NCBI RefSeq assembly: GCF_021606685.1
Contig: NZ_WKCB01000001.1
Span: 62,001 to 126,000 of the forward strand
Length of the DNA stretch: 64,000 nucleotides
Origin: Pseudomonas syringae
GTDB lineage: Bacteria > Pseudomonadota > Gammaproteobacteria > Pseudomonadales > Pseudomonadaceae
Direction: 5' to 3'
Both the position numbers and the translations under genes were made by a program. Shown here piece by piece: positions 10,185-20,022 of the stretch. A model generated the notes under the pieces. The model was not told the origin of the DNA, did no database searches, and saw only the letters and a list, made by a program, of their open reading frames with translations. Within the stretch, counting starts at the first letter, position 1; every line of letters starts with the position of its first letter.

Positions 10185-10680
10185 CAGTTAGGCGAGTGGA
10201 TTTCCGAGCAATCCTTGCGGTACATCCAGTCGCTGTACGAAATCGAGAGCGAAGTCCGCGACCTGGAACCGGATTTACGGCGCCAAATACGGTAGGAAAA
10301 CCTGTACAGGTGATGGATAGGCTGCATGCCTGCATGATCGCCCAGCGCGATCTGGTGCCCTAGGGTTCGGCCATCATTTTAGTGCTGGATTACAGCCTGA
10401 AACGCTGGGCAGCGCTGTCGCGCTACCGGGATGATTGGGTCGTCCCCATAGAAAACAATTGGTGTGAGAATCAAATCAGGCCATGGGCTCTTGTACGCAA
10501 GAACTGACTCTTCGCCAGATCGCTGCGCAGCGGAAAACGGGCGGCGGCGATCATGATTGTGATCCAGTCTGCGCGACTAAATGGGCATGATGTATATGCT
10601 TATTTGAAGGACGTGCTCGCGCGTCTGCCGACGTAGCGGGCGAGTTTGATCGATCAGTTGCTGCCGCATAAGTGACAACC
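10185..10680 (+). pseudogene. Decayed IS66-family transposase (C-terminal part)
   Basis: Conserved IS66 TnpC blocks appear in order but in changing frames: EQSLRYIQSLYEIESEVRD, then VMDRLHACMIAQRDLVP with a stop, then LDYSLKRWAALSRYRDDW, NNWCENQIRPWALVRKN with a stop, and SARLNGHDVYAYLKDVLARL with further stops. The catalytic-region asparagines and glutamate (NNWCEN) remain visible, but the gene is clearly dead. The N-terminal two-thirds is missing. Confidence 0.85.
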
Positions 10681-11043
10681 GGTTTAATCACGCTAGGCGT
10701 GATGGACGGACGCATACGCAGGGTCTTGAAAATGACTTAACCGTACTGATAAGACGAATGGAGATTTTGTGTAGGGATACCACCAACTCTGGTCTATATA
10801 GCAAGAAAATTGGCGTGATGTAGTCGACGATAGCGCTCTTTGCCTGGGACGTGTGAGCGCCCGCCTGTCATCTGTGGTGTGGCGGTTACAGGATGAACGG
10901 TAACATTTACACCACTCATTCACGCGACTCAAGAAGTGACTATCAGTGACGTCGCGATTCGACACGTTGAACAGAAATTGCGAAAGTACCCTCGCAACCT
11001 GCTTGTTCAATTCTACGACTTACCATGCGAAACGTGAACAGCC
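10681..11043. other. Intergenic region with no supported gene
   Basis: Open frames here have no recognisable domain or ribosome binding site. It separates the IS66 remnant from the third diguanylate cyclase gene. Confidence 0.4.
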
Positions 11044-12105
11044 CTAATAAGCACTGTCGTTAGCGCGTATTTCTGTCTGTGACGGGGGGTCGATACCGAC
11101 CACTCGGTTGCGTCCCGCACGCTTGGCTGCATAGGCACGACCATCTGCCACCTTCAACAGATCGTCAAGGTGCTCGCAATTACCACCGAAGACTGCGACA
11201 CCCGCACTTAGGGTCATGTTCAGTTGCTGGCCACTGAGCTCTAAGGGCGTCGCGGCAAGGTGCTCGCGCAAGGTTTCTGCGATTAGCATGGCCTGTTCCG
11301 CCCTGGCCCCCGGCAACAGAGCGGCGAACTCCTCTCCGCCCAGACGACAAAGTAGATCGGTGGCACGCAGACGTTTCGTTAGTATGCTGGCAAAATGGCA
11401 GAGCGCTTGGTCACCTGCGTCATGGCCAAAACGGTCGTTAATTTGCTTGAAGTGATCTATATCCAGGTACACCAGCGCTAGGGGAGTACCATTACGTAGA
11501 GCAAACTCTGACTCACGCTGAAATACCTCGGCCAGCTTCGCGCGATTAGCCAAGCCGGTTAAGTGGTCGGTAGTAACTAGCTCTATCAGACGCTGCTCGG
11601 TAAGAACTCGGGTACGCTCATAAGTGTGCGAGAAAATGGTGATTGCCAATGTCGCTAGACCAATGTCGAGAACGAAGCCAATATCGTCCACTGGACTCTT
11701 TTCTGCATGGTGCCTGGTGATCATGTACAGGCCAAGACTGACGAACAGCAGAGAACCAATCAGCCCCAGACGTAAGCCAAGCAGCAGGTAAAGAATTATC
11801 GGTATGGTCTGGATCCAGGCAAATATTCCTACCGATGTCTCTGGCGAGGCGAGCGTGAACATCATAACAGTGAAAAATGGCAGCAGATAAATGATGGTCA
11901 GGACTTGTAGTTTTTTGGTGCGGTCAATGATCATCAGCATGTACAGCGAGATGAACGCGTAAGCTAGTTCCAGCCCGGCCAGCAGCCAGTAACCACGGTT
12001 GGCGTTGAACAGTGAGAAGAAGATACCAAAGCACAGAGTTGTCCAAAGCAGCGACTTGAGCATCATGCGTCTGTGTTTCTCGCTATGGTCAATACGGTTG
12101 GGCAT
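11044..12105 (-). CDS. Membrane diguanylate cyclase (GGDEF), unrelated to the duplicated pair
   Basis: The 353-residue product has five or six hydrophobic segments in its first 165 residues and a C-terminal GGDEF domain. The active site is GGEEF, and RATD sits five residues upstream as an I-site, so it should be an active, feedback-inhibited cyclic di-GMP synthase. The metal and substrate site YLDIDHFKQINDRFGHDAGD is intact. The ATG at 12105 is chosen because GAAGGAAA lies upstream; an in-frame start 14 codons earlier lacks that support. The N-terminal sensor differs from that of the two copies at 2-5 kb. Confidence 0.9.
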   Translation of the reverse strand: MPNRIDHSEKHRRMMLKSLLWTTLCFGIFFSLFNANRGYWLLAGLELAYAFISLYMLMIIDRTKKLQVLTIIYLLPFFTVMMFTLASPETSVGIFAWIQTIPIILYLLLGLRLGLIGSLLFVSLGLYMITRHHAEKSPVDDIGFVLDIGLATLAITIFSHTYERTRVLTEQRLIELVTTDHLTGLANRAKLAEVFQRESEFALRNGTPLALVYLDIDHFKQINDRFGHDAGDQALCHFASILTKRLRATDLLCRLGGEEFAALLPGARAEQAMLIAETLREHLAATPLELSGQQLNMTLSAGVAVFGGNCEHLDDLLKVADGRAYAAKRAGRNRVVGIDPPSQTEIRANDSAY

Positions 12106-12558
12106 CGTATTTCCTTCGGTCATGCAAACTGTAGTGGCAATTGGCAACCACCAGTGTACCTCTTATCCACACTGAAATTGGCAACTCCGCCAACCATCTA
12201 TCTATTACCGTCGAGAGTCGATTTTCGGTCACGCTGAATTAAGCGGGCCGCCGAATCACATCGACCTGATTTGGGTATAAGGTAAAAGCTGTCCGCTAGG
12301 CTCTATTTTGTGACCTAGGAACCGTGAGGTAGCCCTGGAAAAGTCAACTGTCCCCAATGCTAGCCCCCCCCCTTGAGTGTTGATGTGAAAGAAAAGAATC
12401 CCGAAGCGGTAGGGTTTATTTACATTGCGGGTGTGTTCAAACAGGTCTTTCTCCGCTGGATGGCGAGGGCCGCCCCTCCCCTTGCTGTACCTGAGCCTGC
12501 CCGGCTAGAGCTGTAGTAGTGAATCGCTCCTAGCTTATGCTTCGGGGCGATTCATTAT
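12106..12558. other. Intergenic region with one hairpin
   Basis: No gene is seen. It includes a run of nine C near 12,365 and a hairpin at 12,520-12,554. Confidence 0.4.
12520..12554. terminator. Possible terminator hairpin
   Basis: The inverted repeat TGAATCGC/GCGATTCA surrounds an 18-base loop. There is no good T run on either strand. It lies just beyond the truncated Usp gene on the minus strand. Confidence 0.3.
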
Positions 12559-12849
12559 TCAACAGGCCGGCATCCTTTGATTCGGTAGCAATTGCACGAT
12601 CTTACTGGCTATCTGTGTCGGCAACGTGTCAGCACATCTTTGAGATAATGTAGCCAGCTCCTCCAGCAAATGCTCTTGACTGCCAAGGCCGATATTGCCG
12701 CTCAGGTCTGCAGATGCAGGGCATTTCTCCTCATCCAATACATGCAGCAAGGTCAGGGGAGCGCTGAGGCGTAGCCAGGCCCATGCTGCGTAATCGAAGA
12801 CCGCCAATGAGGATTATGAGTTATCAATGCATGCCGTTACGTGGGTCAT
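12559..12849 (-). pseudogene. Universal-stress-protein (UspA) pseudogene downstream of sulP
   Basis: From the ATG at 12849 the frame reads MTHVTACIDNS, then an in-frame TAA, then continues in the same frame as SSLAVFDYAAWAW, PLTLLHVLDEEKCP and ADLSGNIGLGSQEHLLEELA. That order is the N-terminal part of the Usp proteins encoded next to SulP transporters in Pseudomonas, including the nucleotide-fold start (ACID.S). Homology stops after about 65 codons and a stop follows at 12559, so the second half is gone too. A good AAGGAGAACGAC ribosome binding site remains, and the gene begins 11 bases after the sulP stop. Confidence 0.75.
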
Positions 12850-12860
12850 TGTCGTTCTCC

Positions 12861-14348
12861 TTAGTGGCTTATGAGCTTGTCGATGGCACCGGGTTTGTCA
12901 TGAACAGCGAATCGGTCAACGATTGTTGCGCTGGCTTCATTGAGACCGAGCACTTCAACCTCCGCGCCTTCACGGCGGAACTTGATCACGACCTTATCCA
13001 GCGCTGCGACGGCGGTGATATCCCAGAAATGCGCCTGTGTCAGATCGATGGTGACTTTGTTGAGAGCTTCCTTGAAGTCAAAAACTTCAGTGAACTTGTC
13101 AGCAGAGCTAAAGAACACCTGGCCCACGACGCGGTAAGTTCGATGCGATTCCGTCTCTTCCAGTGTGCTCTCGATATCTAGGTAGTGCCCGACCTTATTG
13201 GCAAAAAACAGCGAAGCCAGCAGCACACCTACAAGTACGCCATAGGCTAGGTTGTGAGTGGCCACGACGACCACGACAGTCGCCACCATAACAAGGTTGG
13301 TCGACAGCGGATGCTCTTTCAGATTGCGCAAGGAATCCCAGCTAAACGTGCCGATGGACACCATAATCATCACTGCTACGAGTGCCGCCATAGGGATTTT
13401 GGAGAGCCACTCGCCAAGAAATACCACCATCAGCAGCAGGAAAATGCCGGCACACAATGTTGATAGACGGGTACGACCACCGGATTTCACGTTGATGATC
13501 GATTGGCCGATCATGGCGCAACCTGCCATGCCGCCAAGCATGCCGGCAGCGATGTTGGCCACACCCTGGCCTTTGCACTCGCGGTTTTTATTGCTGGTGG
13601 TATCGGTCAGATCGTCGACGATAGTCGCGGTCATCATTGACTCGAGTAGACCTACTACGGCCAAGGCAGCCGAGTACGGGAAAATGATGCGCAGGGTTTC
13701 AAAGTTCAGCGGCACTTCGGGCCAAAGGAAAATCGGCAACGTATTCGGCAGTTGGCCCATGTCGCCTACAGTGCGGATATCCAAGCCAAGGTAAATGGCG
13801 ATGGCAGTCAGGGTCAGGATGCACACCAACGGTGACGGAATCAGCTTGCCGATCTTCGGTACGTATGGGGAAAGGTAGATGATCCCGAGACCCGTTGCGG
13901 TCATGGCATAGACGTGCCAGGTGACATTCGTAAGTTCCGGCAACTGCGCCATGAAAATCAGGATCGCCAATGCGTTTACGAAACCTGTGACTACCGACCG
14001 TGAAACAAACCGCATCAACGAGCCAAGCTTCAGGTAGCCGGCAAGGATTTGAAGTACGCCACATAGTAGGGTCGCGGCCAGGAGGTACTGAAGTCCATGC
14101 TCTTTTACCAGCGTAACCATCAGCAGTGCCATGGCGCCTGTCGCCGCCGAGATCATTCCGGGACGCCCGCCGATAAAGGCGATGACGGCACAAATACAGA
14201 AAGAGGCGTACAGACCGACTTTGGGATCTACCCCGGCGATGATGGAAAAGGCGATGGCCTCCGGGATCAGCGCGAGTGCGACGACGACTCCTGCGAGCAC
14301 GTCTCCGCGAACGTTAGAAAACCACGTTTGATTAATTTTTTGCAGCAT
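12861..14348 (-). CDS. SulP-family inorganic anion transporter with STAS domain
   Basis: The 495-residue membrane protein starts with [20 protein letters not shown], the SulP signature helix. About 11-12 hydrophobic segments follow, then a cytoplasmic STAS domain (about 400-495; [20 protein letters not shown]). SulP proteins move sulfate, bicarbonate or other anions; many Pseudomonas members paired with a Usp gene are annotated as sulfate or bicarbonate carriers, but the substrate here is not provable. The ATG at 14348 is preferred to one 12 codons upstream. The partner Usp gene just downstream is broken. Confidence 0.9.
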   Translation of the reverse strand: MLQKINQTWFSNVRGDVLAGVVVALALIPEAIAFSIIAGVDPKVGLYASFCICAVIAFIGGRPGMISAATGAMALLMVTLVKEHGLQYLLAATLLCGVLQILAGYLKLGSLMRFVSRSVVTGFVNALAILIFMAQLPELTNVTWHVYAMTATGLGIIYLSPYVPKIGKLIPSPLVCILTLTAIAIYLGLDIRTVGDMGQLPNTLPIFLWPEVPLNFETLRIIFPYSAALAVVGLLESMMTATIVDDLTDTTSNKNRECKGQGVANIAAGMLGGMAGCAMIGQSIINVKSGGRTRLSTLCAGIFLLLMVVFLGEWLSKIPMAALVAVMIMVSIGTFSWDSLRNLKEHPLSTNLVMVATVVVVVATHNLAYGVLVGVLLASLFFANKVGHYLDIESTLEETESHRTYRVVGQVFFSSADKFTEVFDFKEALNKVTIDLTQAHFWDITAVAALDKVVIKFRREGAEVEVLGLNEASATIVDRFAVHDKPGAIDKLISH

Positions 14349-14801
14349 AGAAATATCCAAGGCAATGCACCGCACGCACACCACACAAATGGCGAGCGCA
14401 TCGATACGAATTCAAATTGTGAGGATTATTTGACTGTGTGCTTTGGGTGTAAGAACCGGGCATACAGCAGCAAGCACCGCGAGCGAAACAGGCGGGTGCG
14501 AGGTGTTGCGAGGGGGCGTAGCGCTAAGGTGGCGTAGGCTGCCAGTAGATCGTTTGGAGTACAGTCATGCTGATGTTCCTGTAGCTCAAGGCGGAGGCGG
14601 CATTGATAATACCTTAAAGCTAATTTTCATTGCGACCCGTTACCTGACCGACGGCGCTTTGCATTTAGTCCTGCCCTTCCACGGCGCTTCCTCTACTCCG
14701 CTTTACCTGCCGGCCCTCCCCCTCCTTATCTCACTCGCTGCGCTCCAAGGCCGTTTGGAGCCAACGTTTTATTTGTATAGTCTTGCCCTGAATACGGCTA
14801 C
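14349..14801. other. Divergent intergenic region between sulP and the CLC gene
   Basis: No gene is recognised in about 450 bases. It should hold promoters for both flanking ion-transport genes. Confidence 0.4.
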
Positions 14802-16142
14802 TTGAACGGGAGTTCCGGGTTGATCAAACCGATAATGCTGTTACGCCGAGGCTTCGCCTCAATGCGCTGGCGCACCAGGGTCACGTTATGGATTGCGGCA
14901 ACCATTGCCGGCCTACTGGTGGTGGCTTTCGCAAGGCTGGCAGACATGGCACTGGCGCAGTTTGCTCAACAGACCGCTGAGCGAGCGTGGCTACCTTTTA
15001 TTTACACCCCACTGATCGGCATGCTCGTAGTCTGGCTGACAACGCGCTTTTTCGTGGGGGCGCAAGGCAGCGGGATTCCGCAGGTGATCGCAGCAACACG
15101 CCTTGCCCGTCAAGGTAAGCCCGTTAATAAATTGGTTTCACTGCGTATTGCTTTTGCCAAGATATGCCTTGGCACTCTGGCGCTGACGGGTGGCTTTTCG
15201 GCGGGGCGTGAGGGCCCCTCAGTTCAGGTTGCTGCATCCATCATGCACTTTTTCCACCGCTTCCTACCCAATGCGCGAATCGTACGCAGCGAGGATCTTA
15301 TTCTGGCAGGAGGTGCAGCGGGTATTGCGGCAGCATTTAATACGCCCCTGGCAGGGATAGCATTCGCGGTAGAAGAGCTGGGACGCAAGCTGGAAACCCG
15401 TACCAGCGGCGTTCTTCTTAGTACCATCATCCTATCTGGGATGGTTGCCATTGCTTTGCAGGGAAACTACAACTATTTCGGCCACTTCGGCATTCAGGAC
15501 ATCAACCTCTACATAGTCGTCCCGGCATTAGTCATAGGGATTGGGTGTGGGCTATTGGGAGGTTTGTTCAGCCGAATGTTGTTATGGCCGCAGCGGCATC
15601 CACACTTCATTATCTGGCAATGGCGGCGACTGCATCCAGTGTGGTTCGCCGGCATCTGTGGATTAGTCGTCGCTATATTGGGTTGGCTGAGTGGTGGAAT
15701 GTCGTTCGGTAGTGGGTACGGCATTACCTCTCAGGTCATCGCATCCGATGTAGTCCTGCCATGGCACGCCCCTGTTACCCGCTTCCTTGCGACCGTAGTG
15801 ACCTACTTCTCTGGTATTCCAGGAGGTATTTTCGCGCCCTCGCTCGCTGTAGGGGCCGCAGTCGGCGCAAATACCGCAGAGCTATTCCACCTGGCCGCTC
15901 AGCCCACTATTGCACTCTGCATGGTTGGGTTTCTGGCCGCCGTTACTCAGTCGCCAATCACCTCCGCAATCATTGTGATGGAGATGATTGATAGCCACAG
16001 CATGGTTATCAGTCTCATGGCGGTAGCCCTGATCGCCAAGGCTGTCAGTTCGAGAATGGGCCCTGAGTTGTACCAGCAATTGGCGCGAGGCTTTCTCGAG
16101 AGTGCAGAACCTGCTGCCGCGCCAAAGAATCCAGCTCGATAG
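14802..16142 (+). CDS. CLC-family chloride channel/transporter
   Basis: The product (446 residues from TTG 14802, 435 from ATG 14835) carries the CLC selectivity motifs in order: GSGIPQ near residue 85, GREGPSVQ with the gating glutamate near 145, and IPGGIFAPSLAVGA near 345. An EE pair in AVEELGRK matches the internal proton-path glutamate of H+/Cl- exchangers, so exchange rather than a passive channel is likely. About 10-12 hydrophobic helices are visible. Neither start has a strong ribosome binding site. The neighbours (SulP, DUF2254) suggest an anion-homeostasis block. Confidence 0.9.
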   Translation: MNGSSGLIKPIMLLRRGFASMRWRTRVTLWIAATIAGLLVVAFARLADMALAQFAQQTAERAWLPFIYTPLIGMLVVWLTTRFFVGAQGSGIPQVIAATRLARQGKPVNKLVSLRIAFAKICLGTLALTGGFSAGREGPSVQVAASIMHFFHRFLPNARIVRSEDLILAGGAAGIAAAFNTPLAGIAFAVEELGRKLETRTSGVLLSTIILSGMVAIALQGNYNYFGHFGIQDINLYIVVPALVIGIGCGLLGGLFSRMLLWPQRHPHFIIWQWRRLHPVWFAGICGLVVAILGWLSGGMSFGSGYGITSQVIASDVVLPWHAPVTRFLATVVTYFSGIPGGIFAPSLAVGAAVGANTAELFHLAAQPTIALCMVGFLAAVTQSPITSAIIVMEMIDSHSMVISLMAVALIAKAVSSRMGPELYQQLARGFLESAEPAAAPKNPAR

Positions 16143-16145
16143 ACC

Positions 16146-17423
16146 TTATCGTGTCATCGTTCTAGCCAGAGCGTTCAGTTGATCCTTCTCATGCTGCAGC
16201 GCTAACGTGGTCTCTGCACGAGTCATCAGAAGATCCACGTGCGTGTCGCACGCATCTTTAAAGATCGCTGAGTTTATTTCAGCGAGACTGATGAGGGCTT
16301 TCAACAGGCGCACGTTAACTTCCAGCAAAGCTGCACCGTCCCTGCTGATAGGAGCAAAAAAATCATCGAACAGATCATCAACCGTCAATCCTCGGAGAAA
16401 GACCTGCTTACACCTTTGGTCTGTTTGCGAGCCAGAGACGTGAGGTTTGCTCCAGCAAGTTAGAGTCCTCACTCCCCGGCCAATGACATCGATGGCTGTT
16501 CCTGGGTCGTTCACCGCAGGCGATAAAGCGCGAGAAGCGATTTCCGAGAGAACACAAAGTCCGAAGCGTGGATCATTTTCAAAGGTTCGACGGACGCCTA
16601 TGGTCAGAGCCTCCAGAACCATCTCACGTGCAGTATCGATATCACCGTCCGTCGTGTTGCCCAGGCTCACAATATGCAGGAGTGGCATTCCCTCGTGCAC
16701 AAATGTCCCAGGGAGCACCTCCAGATAAATCTGTACTTGATCGTCCTGCGCGAAAGCTCCGAGTGCGCTTACATCAATATGTTGCACGTAACCTGTCAGC
16801 TCACTTTTGACTGTGATTGCGCCAGGAGGTAGCGAAAGATCGGTCGGGTAAGCTGAACCGCCTAAGTAGGGCCACTGAACTCGTTGAGTGATTGCCGTTA
16901 TCGCAGCCTTCTCGACGCGGTCGATGGTTTCTCCCACCCGTCCAAGTTTTGACAGGTGGTCGATCCAGCGCAAGAGGGTGTAAACGATCAAGATCACCAC
17001 AATTATCGTCACTGCGAACAGCAACACCCGACCTTGCGTGCCATAAGCACCCGTGCTCAACGCGATGATCCCCACCAGGCTAAACAGGAATGAGCCTATA
17101 AACGTGGCAAGGGCATTTTGGGTCGTCGTGTCTTCCATTACCAAGGTGGTGGCGCGCGGTGTCACTCCGCTGCTCGCGGCCCCATAAGCGGTGACCATTG
17201 TGCTCAACGAGAAGGTTGTGACGGCCAGCATGCTGGAGGCAATGATCCCCAGAATTTTGTCTACGGCATCTGCGCCGATGCGCGCTGGCAATGACTCCGG
17301 AATGAAGTCTTTGAATACAACAGCGAGCAGTGCCGTAGCCACCCCTAGAAGGGAGAATAGGGAGGCTCTGAACCACAGCCGTTTGGTGAGTTGACTCGTT
17401 ACCCAACGCCAACGAGCAATCAT
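16146..17423 (-). CDS. DUF2254 predicted membrane protein
   Basis: The 425-residue product has four N-terminal hydrophobic segments (one reads FSLLGVATALLAVVF) with SSMLAVTTFSLSTMVTAYG, which is typical of DUF2254. A soluble C-terminal domain of about 230 residues follows, with SPAVNDPGTAID. The family is widespread in proteobacteria and has no established function. The ATG at 17423 follows GAAGGATTGCAC. It converges with the CLC gene, whose stop is only 3 bases away, which leaves no room for separate terminators. Confidence 0.85.
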   Translation of the reverse strand: MIARWRWVTSQLTKRLWFRASLFSLLGVATALLAVVFKDFIPESLPARIGADAVDKILGIIASSMLAVTTFSLSTMVTAYGAASSGVTPRATTLVMEDTTTQNALATFIGSFLFSLVGIIALSTGAYGTQGRVLLFAVTIIVVILIVYTLLRWIDHLSKLGRVGETIDRVEKAAITAITQRVQWPYLGGSAYPTDLSLPPGAITVKSELTGYVQHIDVSALGAFAQDDQVQIYLEVLPGTFVHEGMPLLHIVSLGNTTDGDIDTAREMVLEALTIGVRRTFENDPRFGLCVLSEIASRALSPAVNDPGTAIDVIGRGVRTLTCWSKPHVSGSQTDQRCKQVFLRGLTVDDLFDDFFAPISRDGAALLEVNVRLLKALISLAEINSAIFKDACDTHVDLLMTRAETTLALQHEKDQLNALARTMTR

Positions 17424-17678
17424 GTGCAATCCTTCAGTGACTACGTCAGTGGACGTCGCGAGCAGCGCAGAAGTTTTATTCGGAAATTTGAAACTGGTTT
17501 TACATCCTGGCTAGAGATGAAGCATCTCACAGTTATCCGTGTTGCTGCGATTGCGAGCGTCACCTGCACGGCCCATTGCAGCGAGACGAAGAAGGGGTGC
17601 GAAAACGTTTACGTTGTTTGTTCAGGTAATGGCCGCTTCAAAGGGTCGGGTTATGCCGTGCGTGCTTAGCGAAAGATG

Positions 17679-17706
17679 AAAAGTGCGCCAGCAAAAGCGC
17701 ACTTTT
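17679..17706 (-). terminator. Terminator hairpin of the second chemoreceptor gene
   Basis: A perfect 10-bp stem AAAAGTGCGC/GCGCACTTTT lies about 10 bases past the stop at 17716 on the minus strand, with T-rich sequence after it. Confidence 0.75.
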
Positions 17707-17715
17707 CTGTGGGGT

Positions 17716-19356
17716 CTAAAGCTTAAATTTGGCTACCAACTGGTTGAAGGATACTGCAAGCCTTGAGAGCTCGTGGCTCGAGGCATTTGTCTGATGTGCT
17801 CCTGTAGCAGTTTGAGCTGACAAGCTTTGAATGTTGACGAGGTTACGATCTACCTCACGAGCAACCTGTGCCTGTTCTTCTGACGCGCTTGCGATAACCA
17901 GATTGCGTTCTGTGATTGCAGCTACACCCTCAGTGATTGACTCCAGAGCAATGCCTGCAGCCTGCGCAAGCTGACGTGTGTTAGTTGCCTGGCTCTGACT
18001 CTTAGTCATGGTTTCTACTACAGAGGTAGCGCTTGTCTGAGCAGCGTTAATCATCCCCTCGATTTCAATAGTCGATGATTGGGTACGATGAGCTAAAGCT
18101 CTTACCTCGTCAGCTACTACTGCAAATCCGCGACCTTGCTCGCCCGCTCGAGCAGCTTCAATGGCCGCATTCAGAGCTAGGAGATTGGTTTGGTCAGCAA
18201 TCGACCTGATGACCTCAAGCACCTTGCTGATTTCTTTCGTCTGATGAGCAAGCTCTTGAACCTGCGAGCTCGATGAGTTGATTTCCCCAACCATTCCTTC
18301 AATCGCTACAACAGCTTCTCCAACCTTACTTTTGCCAGCCATGGCGTCTTGATTGGTTCTTTGCGATATTTCTGCTGTAGAAACGGCATTGCGAGCGACT
18401 TCATCGACTGCAGCTGTCATTTCATTTACAGCGGTAGCAGCCTGTTCAATTTCGCTGTTCTGCTGAGTAAGACCCCGTGTGCTCTCGTCCGTTACGACAC
18501 TCAGTTCTTCTGCTGCCGAGGCGAGCTGATCTGATGCACTGGATATATTTTGAATTGTGCTTCGAAGGCTCGCCTGCATCCCATCTAGGGAGGACAGTAA
18601 TTTCCCGGTTTCGTCCTGGCTACCTGCGTCAATACGTTGCGTAAGATCTCCACCTGCAATACGCTCCGCAGCCGATACTGCATAGGAGAGTGGCCGTGTA
18701 ATGAGTCGCGTAATAAGAAGACCCAGGCCCATTGCCAGAACGAACGCGATTACCATACCTGCAATCATCGTTAGCTTAGAACTTTGAATGAGAGCATCGC
18801 TTTCACTTCGGAGATCGTCTGCTTGATCATTGTTAGATGCAATTATCCCTAGCATTTCTTTCTCAGCGAAACCGTACTTATCGCTGACGTCTCCTATCAG
18901 TTGCAATCTCGCCCCTGGCAAATCCCCCGACATCAACGTATTGGCGAACTTCTCTCCCGCTTTTATATAAGCAGGCCAATCCCGTTCAAAATTATCACCT
19001 AAGGCCTTTTCGTCATCGCGCAGCGGGGTGCTACGATAAATAGCAAATGCTTTCTCTACAGCACGCTGACGATCAGATAATGATTTTTGAGTGGTTGCGA
19101 GTTCCCCCTCAGCTGCACCACCAGCTTTTTGTGCTAGCAACAAGTATAGGTCTCTATTGTGATAAATCACTTGCTGCAGAGCTTCATTTACCTTGTTAAT
19201 TGAAGTTATATTATTGCTAAATACAGATGAAATCGCGTCGCCCAGCCGCGAGTTGCCGTTCATCCCGACGAGCCCAATCGCGATAGTTATCAATGCGCAT
19301 ATCAAGAATGATATGGACAATTTTGCCGCAAGGCGTAAGTTCAAAAACCAAGTCAT
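17716..19356 (-). CDS. Methyl-accepting chemotaxis protein with four-helix-bundle sensor
   Basis: The 546-residue chemoreceptor has transmembrane helices at about 11-32 and 195-215 that enclose a periplasmic domain of roughly 160 residues rich in helices. This length fits a four-helix-bundle ligand domain. HAMP follows ([19 protein letters not shown]). The signalling tip is intact: [20 protein letters not shown] and [17 protein letters not shown]. The ligand is unknown. Its codon use is more A+T-rich than that of the chemoreceptor at 7.9 kb, suggesting separate acquisition. Confidence 0.93.
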   Translation of the reverse strand: MTWFLNLRLAAKLSISFLICALITIAIGLVGMNGNSRLGDAISSVFSNNITSINKVNEALQQVIYHNRDLYLLLAQKAGGAAEGELATTQKSLSDRQRAVEKAFAIYRSTPLRDDEKALGDNFERDWPAYIKAGEKFANTLMSGDLPGARLQLIGDVSDKYGFAEKEMLGIIASNNDQADDLRSESDALIQSSKLTMIAGMVIAFVLAMGLGLLITRLITRPLSYAVSAAERIAGGDLTQRIDAGSQDETGKLLSSLDGMQASLRSTIQNISSASDQLASAAEELSVVTDESTRGLTQQNSEIEQAATAVNEMTAAVDEVARNAVSTAEISQRTNQDAMAGKSKVGEAVVAIEGMVGEINSSSSQVQELAHQTKEISKVLEVIRSIADQTNLLALNAAIEAARAGEQGRGFAVVADEVRALAHRTQSSTIEIEGMINAAQTSATSVVETMTKSQSQATNTRQLAQAAGIALESITEGVAAITERNLVIASASEEQAQVAREVDRNLVNIQSLSAQTATGAHQTNASSHELSRLAVSFNQLVAKFKL

Positions 19357-20022
19357 AGAGCTTTCTCTTCATAGGGGAGATCTGGTTAACCTTGAGGCGT
19401 GCCATTGATCAGGGAGGGTATCGGCAGGCAAGTATAATTATTGAGCTTTTTTCTCACGCGCAGCTTAAATAGATTGTTTCTTATGCTTATCACACTAACC
19501 CCAAGTAATATTAATTTTAATAACAATTCGCACTTCAATTTTTAGGGTTGGTGAATATTTACTGAGACCAACTTGGCTGATTTAGCTTCTTGTCCATTGA
19601 AGGCCGCCTTTCCCAGTTGGGTGGGAAGCAATCTGAATAGCTAATGCTTCTCTGATCCTTCCACTAGACCGAGTCAGCTGGGAATCTGAGATCGTCAATC
19701 CGGCTTAACCACAGTACGTCGGAAAACGCTGAGTAACCGGAGCAAGCGGAGCGCGCGGGCTGGCACAGCCGAAGGCGTGAAGGATGGACGCCCGCAGGGC
19801 CGAGATACGGCGGGACGCGGGAGCTCGGTTTACGACAGCCCGCCCGCGCACAGCGGCTCGCCAACAGACGTAAGTCAGTCAGATCTTGTTTGACTCAGTA
19901 GCACCACCGCCGTGGCTGAACAAAAAGCGTAAAGCAAATGCCCTCCTACATGGCTGCCAAAAACCCCAGACCTCTCACAAGCTCAGGTATCTATTCAGCC
20001 GGGCTTTTGCTGCGCACGAAGC
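19357..20022. other. Gene-free region with a GC-rich structured element
   Basis: No supported gene lies in 666 bases. About 19,430-19,560 is strongly A+T-rich, while about 19,735-19,865 is a GC-rich block of short repeated words (GCGCGCGGGC, GACGCCCGCAGGG, CGGGACGCGGG, GCCCGCCCGCG) able to fold extensively. Confidence 0.5.
19735..19865. repeat. GC-rich, self-complementary element of unknown identity
   Basis: The block contrasts sharply with its A+T-rich surroundings. It contains many complementary runs (GCGGGC with GCCCGC). It resembles, from memory only, GC-rich inter-gene elements seen in Pseudomonas integrative elements. No coding function is apparent. Confidence 0.35.

Noticed and set aside
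10693..11010. A 105-codon minus-strand frame
   Set aside because: Its composition is atypical (many Ser/Arg/Cys), with no ribosome binding site and no domain.
12355..12375. A run of nine C as a possible phase-variable tract
   Set aside because: It lies in intergenic DNA away from any start codon, so no regulated gene can be named.
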